Both the position numbers and the translations under genes were made by a program. Shown here piece after piece: positions 15,817-24,494 of a DNA stretch of 58,087 nt; the first letter of the stretch is position 1; every line of letters starts with the position of its first letter. The DNA is taken from the NCBI RefSeq assembly GCF_000169375.1, contig NZ_AAXY01000025.1:1-58087 (forward strand), read 5' to 3'. Under the pieces are notes generated by a model. It saw only the letters and a program-made list of their open reading frames with translations. It searched no databases and was not told where the DNA came from. The stretch comes from Marinobacter sp. ELB17 (GTDB lineage Bacteria; Pseudomonadota; Gammaproteobacteria; Pseudomonadales; Oleiphilaceae).

Positions 15817-16239
15817 AGTGATTAGACCGCGTTCCGCGATATTGCAGAAAAGGGCGCTCCACATAACTCCGCATTTTCCTTTTCTCCCGAAGTCTCAAAT
15901 TCTCACATTACCAAGAGCTTAGCTCATTCCAGCCACTGTCGCCAAGTAATCGCTTGACCTCTCGTTTTTGCTCGTACAATAAGGCTGTATGTAGTTACAG
16001 CTTTGAAAAGTGCAAACTATTATGGACGCCAGGCAACCGCGACCGCAGGCTCAGTGCTGGAAGGTTTTTCGTGCAAAACTGTGGTGTGTGGCGGAGTAGT
16101 TTTCTAATCAAGATCATTACGTATCGAGAAAACAGCTTTGCGGAGGGAAAATGCGCATCAATCTGTCTATATTACGTCTACATGAGAAAATCGAAGGAGA
16201 TACGAAGAGTCGAAAAGACTCGTAAGTTATTGATTCTAA
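15817..16239. other. gene-free interval with LexA-like box
   Basis: No convincing gene is seen between the IS91-like unit and the tRNA remnant. A frame at 15954-16277 runs into the tRNA half and is not believable. The interval holds a promoter-like TTGACC (15954-15959) and TACAAT (15975-15980), the LexA-like palindrome listed separately, and a small hairpin GAGTC/GACTC at 16207-16221. That hairpin lies just behind the tRNA 3' end and may terminate its transcript. Confidence 0.5.
15985..16000 (+). promoter_or_regulatory. LexA-like (SOS) operator
   Basis: CTGTATGTAGTTACAG fits the CTGT-N8-ACAG LexA consensus exactly and lies directly behind a TACAAT -10-like box. A LexA site here would control a rightward transcript. 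Only a 26-codon frame from the ATG at 16023 follows before the tRNA remnant, so its target gene may have been lost. Confidence 0.45.
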
Positions 16240-16296
16240 TGGTGCTCCGAACCGGAATCGAACCGGTACGACCGTGAGGTCGAGAGATTTTAAGTC
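16240..16296 (-). pseudogene. 3' half of a split host tRNA-Leu(UAA)
   Basis: Read on the minus strand this segment gives the anticodon loop, variable arm (CGACC/GGTCG), T-arm (ACCGG/CCGGT), acceptor strand TCGGAGC, discriminator A and CCA of a leucine tRNA. It has no 5' half here. The missing half is at 25527-25568, where GCTCCGA pairs perfectly with TCGGAGC. The two halves share the 12-bp core at 16285-16296. The tRNA gene was therefore cut by integration of the element to its right. Confidence 0.9.
16285..16296. other. attL core of the integrated element
   Basis: AGATTTTAAGTC occurs here, at 25394-25405 inside the intact tRNA, and at 25527-25538 at the far end. It covers the anticodon loop and adjoining stem bases of tRNA-Leu(UAA). 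The first and last copies bound the element. Confidence 0.85.
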
Positions 16297-16403
16297 CTTT
16301 TGTTTGAGTTTGAATAATCCCTGTTCACTATTAAGAGCTTTGAACTTTCAAGTAGTTAGGCCATAATAGTCCCTCGTGTGTATGAGTAACTTTGAATTAA
16401 AGT

Positions 16404-16423
16404 GATGCACCAGTGATGCACCA
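16404..16423 (+). repeat. left arm-type integrase repeats
   Basis: GATGCACCA at 16404-16412 and 16415-16423, spaced 11 bp, lie between attL and the integrase gene. The same pair with the same spacing stands near attR (25450-25468). These are plausible arm-binding sites for the integrase or excision factor. Confidence 0.6.
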
Positions 16424-16441
16424 GCGAGATACGGGGACGCC

Positions 16442-17743
16442 ATGACCGATACCAAAAAGCCAGCCAAGCAAACGCTAAACAAGACCAATCTAAACCGGAT
16501 GGAGGCGACAGACGGAAAGCGCCTTATTGTTTGGGACACCGCAATACAGGGCTATGGCGTTCGTGTTATGCCGAACGGTAGCAAAACCCTATTCTTTCAA
16601 GCCCGCTTTAAAGGTGAAGTTATCCGCGTCACCATTGGCCGATTTTCAGGCGAAGCCGCCAGCGCAGAAGCAGGCCGCAAGCGGGCCAAAGGGATCAACG
16701 CAGAACTGGCTAATGGTATAGACCCCCGCCCCGAAAAAAAGGCCGCAGAGGCCGCCACGTTTGGCGACATGATGACGGGTTATGTGGATCTGCTGGAATC
16801 CAAAGGCAAGAAATCCGCGCGCAACGTGTCTAATCAGATCACCGCAGACATTGAAAAAAAGCAGCGGGCAATCTGGAGCAAGCGGGCTGCTGATGTAGAC
16901 CTAGACGATTGTATAAAGATCGTTGCCGCTGTTAAGGATGCGGGAAAGCTACGCCAAGCCGACAAGATCCGCTCTTATATTCGTTCAGCCTTTACCGAAG
17001 CAATCAAGGCGCGTGGCAATGTGAACGCCCCGGCGAAGTTGCGGAATATGAACATCAAGATGAATCCCGCCCGCGATATGGTAAAGGTGGAAGGATCGAG
17101 CCAGGCTAGAACGCGCGCCCTTTCCGTTTCGGAATTTCAGGCGTACTGGGCAAGAGTAAAGGCCCAACCGGAACCCGCCCGCTCCCTTGGTATGCTGCAC
17201 GTTCTAACCGGCGGCCAGCGTATTGTTCAGCTATCCCGCGCCACCCTGCACGACATAGACCGCGACACCCAAACCTTGACCCTGCTGGACTACAAAGGCC
17301 GCAGAACCGAACCCCGCCGCCATTCAATCCCATTGCTACCTGACGCGCTGCAATGTATCGAAAACGTAACCGGCGCAGGTGAATTTGTGTTTAGTTGTGA
17401 TGGCGGGCTGAAGCCTGCCCACGAGCTTTATCTAAACGATCTGGTGAAGCGTATCCAGAAGGATATGGAAGCCGCCAAAGAGCTTGAAGGTGGAGCGTTC
17501 ACCGCTGGCACTATCCGAGCAACCATTGAAACCCGGCTGGCAGCCAAACCTTACCGCGTGAGTTCTGACGTTCTGGCGCAATTACTTAGCCACGGCTTAG
17601 GTGGCGTTCAGGCCAGGCACTACCAACACCACGGATTTCACGAGGAAAAACTAGAAGCACTCGAAATGCTGCAACGCATGGTAGAAGGCCAGCCGGAGCC
17701 AACGGCGCAAGTTATACCGTTTAGAAGGGAGGCCAGCGCGTGA
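16442..17743 (+). CDS. int: tyrosine integrase of the satellite element
   Basis: A 433-residue integrase with an N-terminal DUF4102-like arm-binding domain (GKRLIVWDTAIQGYGVRVMP, then TLFFQARFKG) and a C-terminal catalytic domain. The active-site pattern is divergent but present: Arg in GGQRIVQLSRA, Lys in LDYKGRR, TIRATIET (where most relatives have HxLR), His in LLSHGLGG, and Tyr in ARHYQHH. It lies beside attL, as expected for the enzyme that cut the tRNA-Leu gene. Its stop overlaps the GTG start of the next gene. Confidence 0.9.
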   Translation: MTDTKKPAKQTLNKTNLNRMEATDGKRLIVWDTAIQGYGVRVMPNGSKTLFFQARFKGEVIRVTIGRFSGEAASAEAGRKRAKGINAELANGIDPRPEKKAAEAATFGDMMTGYVDLLESKGKKSARNVSNQITADIEKKQRAIWSKRAADVDLDDCIKIVAAVKDAGKLRQADKIRSYIRSAFTEAIKARGNVNAPAKLRNMNIKMNPARDMVKVEGSSQARTRALSVSEFQAYWARVKAQPEPARSLGMLHVLTGGQRIVQLSRATLHDIDRDTQTLTLLDYKGRRTEPRRHSIPLLPDALQCIENVTGAGEFVFSCDGGLKPAHELYLNDLVKRIQKDMEAAKELEGGAFTAGTIRATIETRLAAKPYRVSSDVLAQLLSHGLGGVQARHYQHHGFHEEKLEALEMLQRMVEGQPEPTAQVIPFRREASA

Positions 17744-18264
17744 GGATGCCGGAAGAAACAGAGAAATGGATCAAAGAATGCACCGATTATCTGAAAGGAA
17801 AGATGGCGCGTGACCAGGAGTTCGAGCGTCGTTTACCGGGAGAGTGTGAAGCGTTACCGCTCAGAACCGAAACTAAGATCCGATTAGAAGATGCCCTGAA
17901 AAAAGCCAAGGCGTTACGGGATTCTCTTTATCCGCTCGTTATGCAAGCCCGCGACATTCCCTTTCTTGGAATGGAAAAAAGAATCAACGACGCTTGGCGA
18001 GGGGCAACAGATGCAGCCGTGGCATGCACCTTGGCACTAACTGACTCAATACCAGAACCCGGAAACCGGGCGCTGCAATATCAGTATCACCGGAGTGCCG
18101 TTAAGTTAGCTGCCAGCTTTTTTTCAGAGCCGAGCCGCAAAGAAACATTGGCAATCGCAAGGAAGATTATTGAACGATCCGGGTTGAGTGATGATTATTC
18201 AGAGCGTTCGGAGCAAGAATGGTGGAGTTCAGTCAGGGACGACCTTTATAAAACTGGCAAATAG
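17740..18264 (+). CDS. hypothetical satellite protein
   Basis: A 174-residue soluble, charged, helix-rich protein that I do not recognise. It starts with GTG in a GTGA overlap with the integrase stop, so it is co-translated with int and could assist integration, but nothing in the sequence shows this. No transmembrane segment, Cys cluster or known motif is visible. Residues 65-85 (LEDALKKAKALRDSLYPLV) look coiled-coil-like. Confidence 0.65.
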   Translation: MRMPEETEKWIKECTDYLKGKMARDQEFERRLPGECEALPLRTETKIRLEDALKKAKALRDSLYPLVMQARDIPFLGMEKRINDAWRGATDAAVACTLALTDSIPEPGNRALQYQYHRSAVKLAASFFSEPSRKETLAIARKIIERSGLSDDYSERSEQEWWSSVRDDLYKTGK

Positions 18265-18323
18265 CACCCCCGGTTTTTCAATACCTATCTGCTAATAGTC
18301 AAAGCACTTAAAAATTCATTCTG

Positions 18324-18349
18324 ACCTCACGTTCAAACACCTGTGAGGT
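18324..18349 (+). promoter_or_regulatory. inverted repeat in front of the alpA-like gene
   Basis: ACCTCAC (18324-18330) and GTGAGGT (18343-18349) form a 7-bp inverted repeat with a 12-bp spacer ending seven bases before the ATG at 18356. It could be an operator for the replication/structural operon or an mRNA hairpin covering the start. Confidence 0.45.
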
Positions 18350-18355
18350 TAGATC

Positions 18356-18625
18356 ATGCGAAGCACCACTTCTTTACAAACTACGCAATACAGCGCCGGC
18401 ACCCTGCCCCCGGAAGCATCCGTAAACATGCCCCGGTTATGGGATCAGAAAGTTCTGGCCGCCTACCTTGGAAAGTCTACAGCATGGTGCGAACGCGCCC
18501 GCTGGGCCGGTGATGGCCCCCGCTTTGTAAAGCTGGGCCGCCACGTTCGGTACAAGGCTGAGGATGTTCTGGCATGGATAGACGAAAACGCCCGCACCTG
18601 TTCAGGTATGGAGGGCGCATCATGA
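18356..18625 (+). CDS. AlpA/excisionase-like helix-turn-helix protein
   Basis: An 89-residue protein whose C-terminal 65 residues form a winged helix-turn-helix of the MerR/AlpA class (LWDQKVLAAYLGKSTAWCER, then RFVKLGRHVRYKAEDVLAWI). In satellites such as P4, AlpA-type proteins switch on integrase or excision. Here it heads the downstream operon and may also act on the arm repeats. The first 24 residues are poorly conserved-looking, and a start at the Met in SVNMPRLWDQ is possible. Confidence 0.75.
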   Translation: MRSTTSLQTTQYSAGTLPPEASVNMPRLWDQKVLAAYLGKSTAWCERARWAGDGPRFVKLGRHVRYKAEDVLAWIDENARTCSGMEGAS

Positions 18626-18894
18626 GCTTTAACACCCTAACGCCAAAGGCCCGCCAGTATTACCTGCAAGACCGAATCACCAAAACAATGGATATAGCCG
18701 CCGCGTCTATCGCCGTTGGTGAAACCATCGAAAGCATGATAAACGCCCGCGCCGAAGCTGGCACCGAGAATCTGGACGTTATCAACAATGATGGCTTAAT
18801 TGGTGGCCTGGCTGCTGCCCTGCGGATACTCAACGAGAATCAGCTCGAAACATTGGGGGATCTGAATGAAATGGTAGCGGGGTACTGGCCATGA
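18622..18894 (+). CDS. hypothetical satellite protein
   Basis: A 90-residue protein starting at the ATG of an ATGA overlap with the alpA-like stop and overlapping the replication gene by four bases, so it is translationally coupled on both sides. It is helical with no recognisable motif. The neighbourhood suggests a small replication or regulation factor, but that is only context. Confidence 0.65.
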   Translation: MSFNTLTPKARQYYLQDRITKTMDIAAASIAVGETIESMINARAEAGTENLDVINNDGLIGGLAAALRILNENQLETLGDLNEMVAGYWP

Positions 18895-21137
18895 GGAAGG
18901 CGGCCCCCGCCAGCGTGGAACTGGCAGAGGGCGCAAATCAAATACAGCATGTGGATTATAGCACTGCCCCGCACCCCTACCTAGAACGCAAGGGTATAGA
19001 CCTGGCTGAACTGCAAGCCGCTTGCCATTGCCTCGTAGAAATCCGCCAGATCAGGTTAGGTACCTTTTCTGGCCCCGCCTTGTTCCGTCAATTGCCGGAT
19101 GTTGATGGGATCGCCCACGGCTATGAGCGGATTTTATCGGAGCGAATCAGCATCGACGCAGATTCAAAACCAAATGATAAATTCACGACTAAAGGCGGAA
19201 AGGTAGCTGGAACATTCACACCAATTGGTTTTGATGTTTCCACACTAAAGAGCATGGATGGCCGCCTTATCGTCTGCGCCGGCCTGGCCGATGGCTACCG
19301 CCTACATGAAGCGACCCAACTGCCTGTTGCGTGTGGCGTAGGCGAGGCAAACATACCCGGCAACATTGATGCAATCAGCAAAGTGAACCCAAATCTGAAA
19401 ATGATTGCCGCAGTGGATAACGATAAGGCTGGCAAGTTGGCTGGCGCAAAATCTGGCTGTTCCTGGACTTGTCCGCAGTCTGCAAAGGATTGGAGTGATG
19501 TTTATCAGGAGTCTGGCACTGATGCCGTTCTGGCTGAATATCAGGAGGGTATGACCGCGCCGGCAAAGCCGCAACCGGAGTCAAAAGAAGAAGCCGACGA
19601 AGAAAAGCAGGCGCAATCAGACAAGATTGTCTCGTTTGTCCAAACCTTCAACGAGCTGTTCCACGATGACAACGATACTGCTTATGCCCGGCACATGGAC
19701 ACCGGAGAAGTTAGACCGCTGGCGGGCAAGGCATTCCGGCACTGGCTAACTGCTGCCTTCTACGAGCAAAACGAAAAGGCTGTCAGGGATCAGTCGTTAC
19801 GTGAGGCCCGGATGACGCTTGAGGGTATCGCCATGCAAGACCATCGCCCGGTGTATATCCGTGTGGCCAGCATTGGCGGTAATCATTATCTGGATCTGGC
19901 AGAGCCGGGGCAAAGCGCCACCATCTGCCTGATGCCCGGTAAATGGTCGATTCAAGATGCGCCGGTTATGTTCAGCCGGTCTGACAGCTCCCAGGCATTG
20001 CCGCGCCCTGTTCCTGGTGGCGATATTAGTCAACTGTGGAAGATTGCCAACGTGATGCCGAGCCAACAGATTCTGATTGTTGCCTGGCTGGTGGAATGCC
20101 TACGAACAGATACGCCCTTTCCGATTCTGGAAATGTTTGGCGAGCAAGGGTGTGCAAAATCCACCACACAAACAGCTTTCCGAAGGCTTATTGATCCGAA
20201 TGCCGCCGACTTGAGAGCCGCACCCAAGTCTGCCGAGGATCTGTACGTTACCGGCGGCACAAACCACTTTATTAGTCTTGAGAACATAAGCCACCTGCCG
20301 GCACCGATTCAGGATGCTCTATGTGTCATTGCTACCGGAGGAGGATTCGCCAAGCGCAAGCTATACAGCGACAGTGAAGAAATCGTTATCACCCTGAAAC
20401 GCCCAGCGATTCTTAACGGCATTGTGGCTGCAATCACTCAACAGGACGCGGTATCACGAGCAATCAGTATAGAGCTGCCGGTTATTACCAACGCCAGCCC
20501 GAAGAACAAGTTAGATGCTGAATATGAAAAGAACCGGGCCAGCATTATCGGCGGATTGTTGGACATTGCAGCAAAGGCGCTGGAATACCTGCCGGAGATG
20601 AGCTTGCCGGCGGATCAGCGGCCTCGCCTGGTGGAGTTCGCATATCTTGGAATGGCCGTTGCCAAGGCCATGGGCCAACCGGTTGATGTCTTTCTTGAGC
20701 AATTCAACGCAGCCCGCCAGGACGGACTCGAGCGAACCCTCGACGCCAGCCCCGTAGCAAGTGCAATCAGGGATTGGGCAGAAACAAACCCGGACCGGAT
20801 AGAAGAGCAATCAGCAAAACACTGGCTGAATGTATTGGAAGACTACAAGCCTCGAGGCTGTGATTCATGGCCCAGATCCCCAAAAGGTTTAGGTGATGCA
20901 ATGCGACGTGCGGCACCCGCACTCCGACAGCTTGGTATTGAGTGCAAATGCCTCGGGAAGATTGGCTCGACGGTCAAATGGTGCATTGGTCAAAAAAAGT
21001 CTTCGATTCAAAGTCGTCAATGTCTTGAAGTCGTGCACGAATCAGAAAATCAGCACGACTTGACGACTTCCACGACTTCAGATCAGAGAGTTTTTTTAGG
21101 TGAAGGCCAGAACCCTGAGAAAAGGAGGGTTTTTTAA
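18891..21137 (+). CDS. Toprim/helicase-type replication protein
   Basis: A 748-residue protein with an N-terminal Toprim-like domain (LIVCAGLADGYRLHEATQLP around residue 125, AAVDNDKAG around 174-182) and a C-terminal ATPase/helicase domain with Walker A GEQGCAKSTTQ at about 415. This pairing is the primase-helicase layout of satellites and P4-like elements and should drive autonomous replication. The Toprim glutamate normally found in EGxADG is Ala here (AGLADG), so primase activity may be altered or lost. The acidic linker 215-245 (KEEADEEKQ) separates the domains. The last 50 residues are low-complexity and Ser/Thr-rich. Confidence 0.8.
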   Translation: MRKAAPASVELAEGANQIQHVDYSTAPHPYLERKGIDLAELQAACHCLVEIRQIRLGTFSGPALFRQLPDVDGIAHGYERILSERISIDADSKPNDKFTTKGGKVAGTFTPIGFDVSTLKSMDGRLIVCAGLADGYRLHEATQLPVACGVGEANIPGNIDAISKVNPNLKMIAAVDNDKAGKLAGAKSGCSWTCPQSAKDWSDVYQESGTDAVLAEYQEGMTAPAKPQPESKEEADEEKQAQSDKIVSFVQTFNELFHDDNDTAYARHMDTGEVRPLAGKAFRHWLTAAFYEQNEKAVRDQSLREARMTLEGIAMQDHRPVYIRVASIGGNHYLDLAEPGQSATICLMPGKWSIQDAPVMFSRSDSSQALPRPVPGGDISQLWKIANVMPSQQILIVAWLVECLRTDTPFPILEMFGEQGCAKSTTQTAFRRLIDPNAADLRAAPKSAEDLYVTGGTNHFISLENISHLPAPIQDALCVIATGGGFAKRKLYSDSEEIVITLKRPAILNGIVAAITQQDAVSRAISIELPVITNASPKNKLDAEYEKNRASIIGGLLDIAAKALEYLPEMSLPADQRPRLVEFAYLGMAVAKAMGQPVDVFLEQFNAARQDGLERTLDASPVASAIRDWAETNPDRIEEQSAKHWLNVLEDYKPRGCDSWPRSPKGLGDAMRRAAPALRQLGIECKCLGKIGSTVKWCIGQKKSSIQSRQCLEVVHESENQHDLTTSTTSDQRVFLGEGQNPEKRRVF

Positions 21138-21529
21138 TGGGCGCTATCGACTACCTGCACCAACATGGCCTCAACGCAGAAAGCCTATCTGATAGGCAGA
21201 TTGCTGTCTGGCCTGAGATCTCAATCACTCCTGAAATCGAAAGCTGGATCATTCAGCACAAACAGGAATTGATTGCAGAGTTACAACAGGACAGCAATCG
21301 GCAAAACCCTGATGTGATGGTGGCAGAGATCGCCGCCATTATTCAGGCCGACCCCGACCAGTTACGCACCCTGCTGAGTGCTGACGACCTGGACGACATA
21401 GCGCAAGGCTACAACAGCCGAACTTATATGCTCGACTACTTTCGTCTGATGCGGGCTGATGGAAAGTTGCCGGTATATGCCGCAGATGGAGAGTGCGACA
21501 GATTCGCCAATCAGGAGCAAACGTCATGA
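21137..21529 (+). CDS. hypothetical protein with TubC-like N-terminal region
   Basis: A 130-residue protein whose first 50 residues (YLHQHGLNAESLSDRQIAVW, ending IQHKQELIAEL) follow the pattern of the TubC_N docking fold, which is also found behind primase genes on mobile elements. The rest is helical. It directly abuts the replication protein (one shared base) and probably partners it. This is inference from position and a weak pattern. Confidence 0.6.
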   Translation: MGAIDYLHQHGLNAESLSDRQIAVWPEISITPEIESWIIQHKQELIAELQQDSNRQNPDVMVAEIAAIIQADPDQLRTLLSADDLDDIAQGYNSRTYMLDYFRLMRADGKLPVYAADGECDRFANQEQTS

Positions 21530-21981
21530 ACCTGACCCCGATTGATGCAACGCTGAATTTTATGGAATGCCTGGAACAAAAAAAGGAGATCCCGGAGGAT
21601 GTTAAAAACTGGCTTCTGGCTGGCCTGCAACGCTACCGCGCCGGTTATGAGAAAACCCTGGATGATGCCCTTGGTTTGTCCGTTGGCCCTGGCCAGGCAC
21701 ACGACAGGCTCCCTGCGGTATGGCGTCGGGGGGAGCGCAACCGGCTAATCAGGCAAGCCGCCGCCAACTTGGCCGCCGATTACCCGAAGGTACTCACAGC
21801 TAAGCTGATTGCTTTCGCCATGAATACGGCGATACCAGCCCTGCACACGCTCAAGAAATGGGAAACGGTTGTCATTCTGGCAAAGCTGCGCAATATCTGT
21901 ATGAACCAGGTGGGTGATTCTAACTTGGCTTTAGGCTGGAAAAGAACGCTCGAAATCATAAACGGCGACGGCTGTTTATAG
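21526..21981 (+). CDS. hypothetical satellite protein
   Basis: A 151-residue protein starting at the ATG in an ATGA overlap with the preceding gene. Its features are NLAADYPKVLTAKLIAFAMN and a helical body; no family is recognised. It is the last gene before a short gap and the capsid gene, so it ends the likely early operon. Confidence 0.6.
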   Translation: MNLTPIDATLNFMECLEQKKEIPEDVKNWLLAGLQRYRAGYEKTLDDALGLSVGPGQAHDRLPAVWRRGERNRLIRQAAANLAADYPKVLTAKLIAFAMNTAIPALHTLKKWETVVILAKLRNICMNQVGDSNLALGWKRTLEIINGDGCL

Positions 21982-22066
21982 CCTGATTATTCCGACAAAA
22001 CCCGCAGTATTTCAGACACATACCCAATATTTTAATATGGTTCCAGTCATCACAGGAGCCAGATCC

Positions 22067-23932
22067 ATGACGCAAAAAATTAAAGCCCTATTAGCCCAAA
22101 ACGAAATCTATATTTATGGCCCGATTGGTGAAGGCAACGTCTCTGCTAAAGCCTTTGTTGACGCCCTCAAGACCCTGGACACCGCCCAAACCGTGAATGT
22201 TCGCATTAACAGCGAAGGTGGCGACGTTAGCCACGCGATTGCGATTTACAACGCCCTGAACGAACTGCCAGACGTGATGATTCACATTGATGGCCTGGCC
22301 GCGAGTTCTGCCTCGTTTGTGGCAATGGCCGGCAATAAAACCCTAATGGCAGGCAACGCAATCCTAATGATTCACCGCCCCTGGACAGGTGCCGTAGGTG
22401 ATTCTGACGCCATGCGCCAAACCGGCGAAATCCTGGACAAGTTCCAGCCCATTCTGGTGAGCGCCTACGCCAAAAAGACCGGCCTCAGTGACGACAAGCT
22501 AAACGAAATGCTGGCCGCCGAAACCTGGCTCACCGCTGCCGAAGCCCTGGAACTGGGGTTTGTTGATGAAGTCATCGAAGCAATGGCCGTTGCCGCTTCT
22601 GCCGATCTATCAGCGTTCGATCAGGTGCCGGAGCGGATCGCCCAGATCCACAACCACGCCCGCGCCAACTTCCAACAAATTCAGGACATCGTTGATTTGT
22701 TCAAAGGCGAACGCGTCATCGAAAACGTCACCGCCCAAAGCCTGATGGCGAACGGCAAAACCACACCCGAAGCCGTGCGCGCCCACCTAATGCACGAATT
22801 GGGCAAGCACCACAAACCAACCTCTGGAGTATTCGCAATGGATCAGAACGAGCACCTTAAAAACTTTATGAGCGACGCCTCAGACGCCATTCTGATGCGA
22901 AACAACATAGCCGTGAAGAACGTATCAGCCGGAGCGCGGGAACTAGCCGGAATGAACCTGGTGGCAATGGCTGAAAAGCACCTGAACCTGACGGGCAAAT
23001 CAACCAGCCTGATGAGCAAGCGCCAAATTTTAGACACCGCTTTCGCTGCCACGCATTCAACCAGCGATTTCGGAAAACTGCTAGGCAACACCGCCGGCAA
23101 GTCACTGCGCCAAGCCTACGAAGAAGAATATGGCTCACATGAGATCTGGACTGGCGAAGTTGAAGTGCCCGACTTCAAAGACCAAAGCCTGGTTCAACTG
23201 AGCGAAGCGCCCGACCTGGACAAAATCGCCGAAGGTGCCGAATACAAATACGGCACGTTCTCAGATGGCGGCACGACCTTCCGAATTGAGAAATACGGCA
23301 AGCTGTTCTCGCTGACCTATGAAGCCATGATTAACGATGATTTGCAGGCGTTCACTCGCTTGCCGCAGGCTTTCGGCAAATCGGCCAAGCGCAAAGAGTC
23401 GGATCTGGTTTATCAGGTATTGACCGGCAACCCGACGCTGAACGATGGCGTGGCCCTGTTTCATGCAGACCACGGCAACTTGGTAACAGGCGTAACCGGC
23501 CTAACGGTTGAATCACTGGCAGAACCCCGCTCACTGATGCGTAAGCAGAAGGGCTTAAACAGCGCCGCGCCGATTAACATCACGCCCCGCTACCTGATTG
23601 TGCCGGCGGCAATGGAAACCCGCGCCGAACAACTCCTGGCGTCAATCGTTGACCCCGCACTGAACAACGACACCGTGAACCCGGCATTTATTCGCGGCCT
23701 GACTCTGGTTGTCGATAGCCGCCTGGATGAAGTGAGCGAAACAGATTGCTACCTGGCAGCCAACCCCGCCCAGGTGGACACCATCACGCGCTGCTACCTG
23801 GCCGGAACCCCGCGCCCCTATTACGAAATGCGCGAAGGTTGGGAAGTGGACGGAATGCAGGTTAAAGCCCGTATGGAGTTCGCCGCTGTTCCGGTGGACT
23901 ACCGCGGCCTGGTGAAGCTGCAAAGCGCGTAA
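22067..23932 (+). CDS. ClpP-type prohead protease fused to phage major capsid protein
   Basis: A 621-residue fusion. Residues 1 to about 190 are a ClpP-fold serine protease (YIYGPIGEGNVSAKAFVDAL, catalytic Ser in LAASSASFVAMAG, His in LMIHRPW). From about 258 onward is a Mu gpT-like major head subunit (MTFSDGGTTFR-type region at 390, FHADHGNLVTG at 472, PRYLIVPAAMETRAEQLLAS at 515). The protease would mature the capsid and may free itself from it. The start is placed at ATG 22067 with AGGAG upstream, not at 22037. An internal ATG at 22838 has GGAG eight bases before it and could give free capsid protein. Confidence 0.88.
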   Translation: MTQKIKALLAQNEIYIYGPIGEGNVSAKAFVDALKTLDTAQTVNVRINSEGGDVSHAIAIYNALNELPDVMIHIDGLAASSASFVAMAGNKTLMAGNAILMIHRPWTGAVGDSDAMRQTGEILDKFQPILVSAYAKKTGLSDDKLNEMLAAETWLTAAEALELGFVDEVIEAMAVAASADLSAFDQVPERIAQIHNHARANFQQIQDIVDLFKGERVIENVTAQSLMANGKTTPEAVRAHLMHELGKHHKPTSGVFAMDQNEHLKNFMSDASDAILMRNNIAVKNVSAGARELAGMNLVAMAEKHLNLTGKSTSLMSKRQILDTAFAATHSTSDFGKLLGNTAGKSLRQAYEEEYGSHEIWTGEVEVPDFKDQSLVQLSEAPDLDKIAEGAEYKYGTFSDGGTTFRIEKYGKLFSLTYEAMINDDLQAFTRLPQAFGKSAKRKESDLVYQVLTGNPTLNDGVALFHADHGNLVTGVTGLTVESLAEPRSLMRKQKGLNSAAPINITPRYLIVPAAMETRAEQLLASIVDPALNNDTVNPAFIRGLTLVVDSRLDEVSETDCYLAANPAQVDTITRCYLAGTPRPYYEMREGWEVDGMQVKARMEFAAVPVDYRGLVKLQSA

Positions 23933-24179
23933 TCAAATGCGGCTGCAAAGCCGTCAATGAGCCTTACCGGCTTTCCTCCCGGTAGGGTTAGCGGCTCTGG
24001 TACATGGCCCTGACAATGTACCCACGACAGCACCCAGGCTGTAGCCCCTCGGCATGGGTGGCTGGTGAAGGTAGGGACACCCGACAAAAAAACCCTACAG
24101 CCCGGAGCGTACCAGCGCGGGCAGATGTTGGCAGACCATCCGCAAAAAACTGTCACCTACCCACCCCCAGGGGGGATCT
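23933..24179 (+). other. intergenic stretch with hairpins in the satellite
   Basis: No gene is seen. A short inverted repeat around TTACCGG and CCGGTAGG (about 23965-23988) could terminate capsid transcription. The rest is GC-rich and without clear repeats. Confidence 0.4.
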
Positions 24180-24404
24180 ATGAAGCCGAACGAACTCAAA
24201 GCCCGATACACCAACCACCCGCTGGGATGGGCGCTTCAGCAACTTGAGCAGGCACCCGCAAGCGAAACCGGGCAGGCGTCATTTGTAATGGCCCTGACGA
24301 TTTCAGAGTTGCTGTGCTGGCAAGGCGAGCTAACCGAAGCCGAGCGCGATTGTTTCCACAAAGAAGCAACGACGCTTGCCGTGCGAGATCAGGTGAAGCA
24401 TTAA
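24180..24404 (+). CDS. small hypothetical satellite protein
   Basis: A 74-residue soluble protein with a strong GGGGGG ribosome-binding stretch just upstream. No family is recognised. Content is helical with several Cys/Trp residues (LLCWQGELTEAERDCF). It sits between the capsid and small-terminase genes, where head-completion or capsid-size factors are found in satellites, but nothing in the sequence proves this. Confidence 0.55.
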   Translation: MKPNELKARYTNHPLGWALQQLEQAPASETGQASFVMALTISELLCWQGELTEAERDCFHKEATTLAVRDQVKH

Positions 24405-24494
24405 AAAAAGGTACTCCCGGACGGGGTGGCCATGACGGGTGCGTGGAAGCTCGAGTTCTCGCTACTTACGAAAATTTCAAAAGGCGGTTGTACT

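Noticed and set aside
15954..16277. 107-codon ORF as a gene
   Set aside because: Its end is translated tRNA-Leu sequence, it has no family likeness, and no ribosome-binding site is seen; the frame is open by chance.
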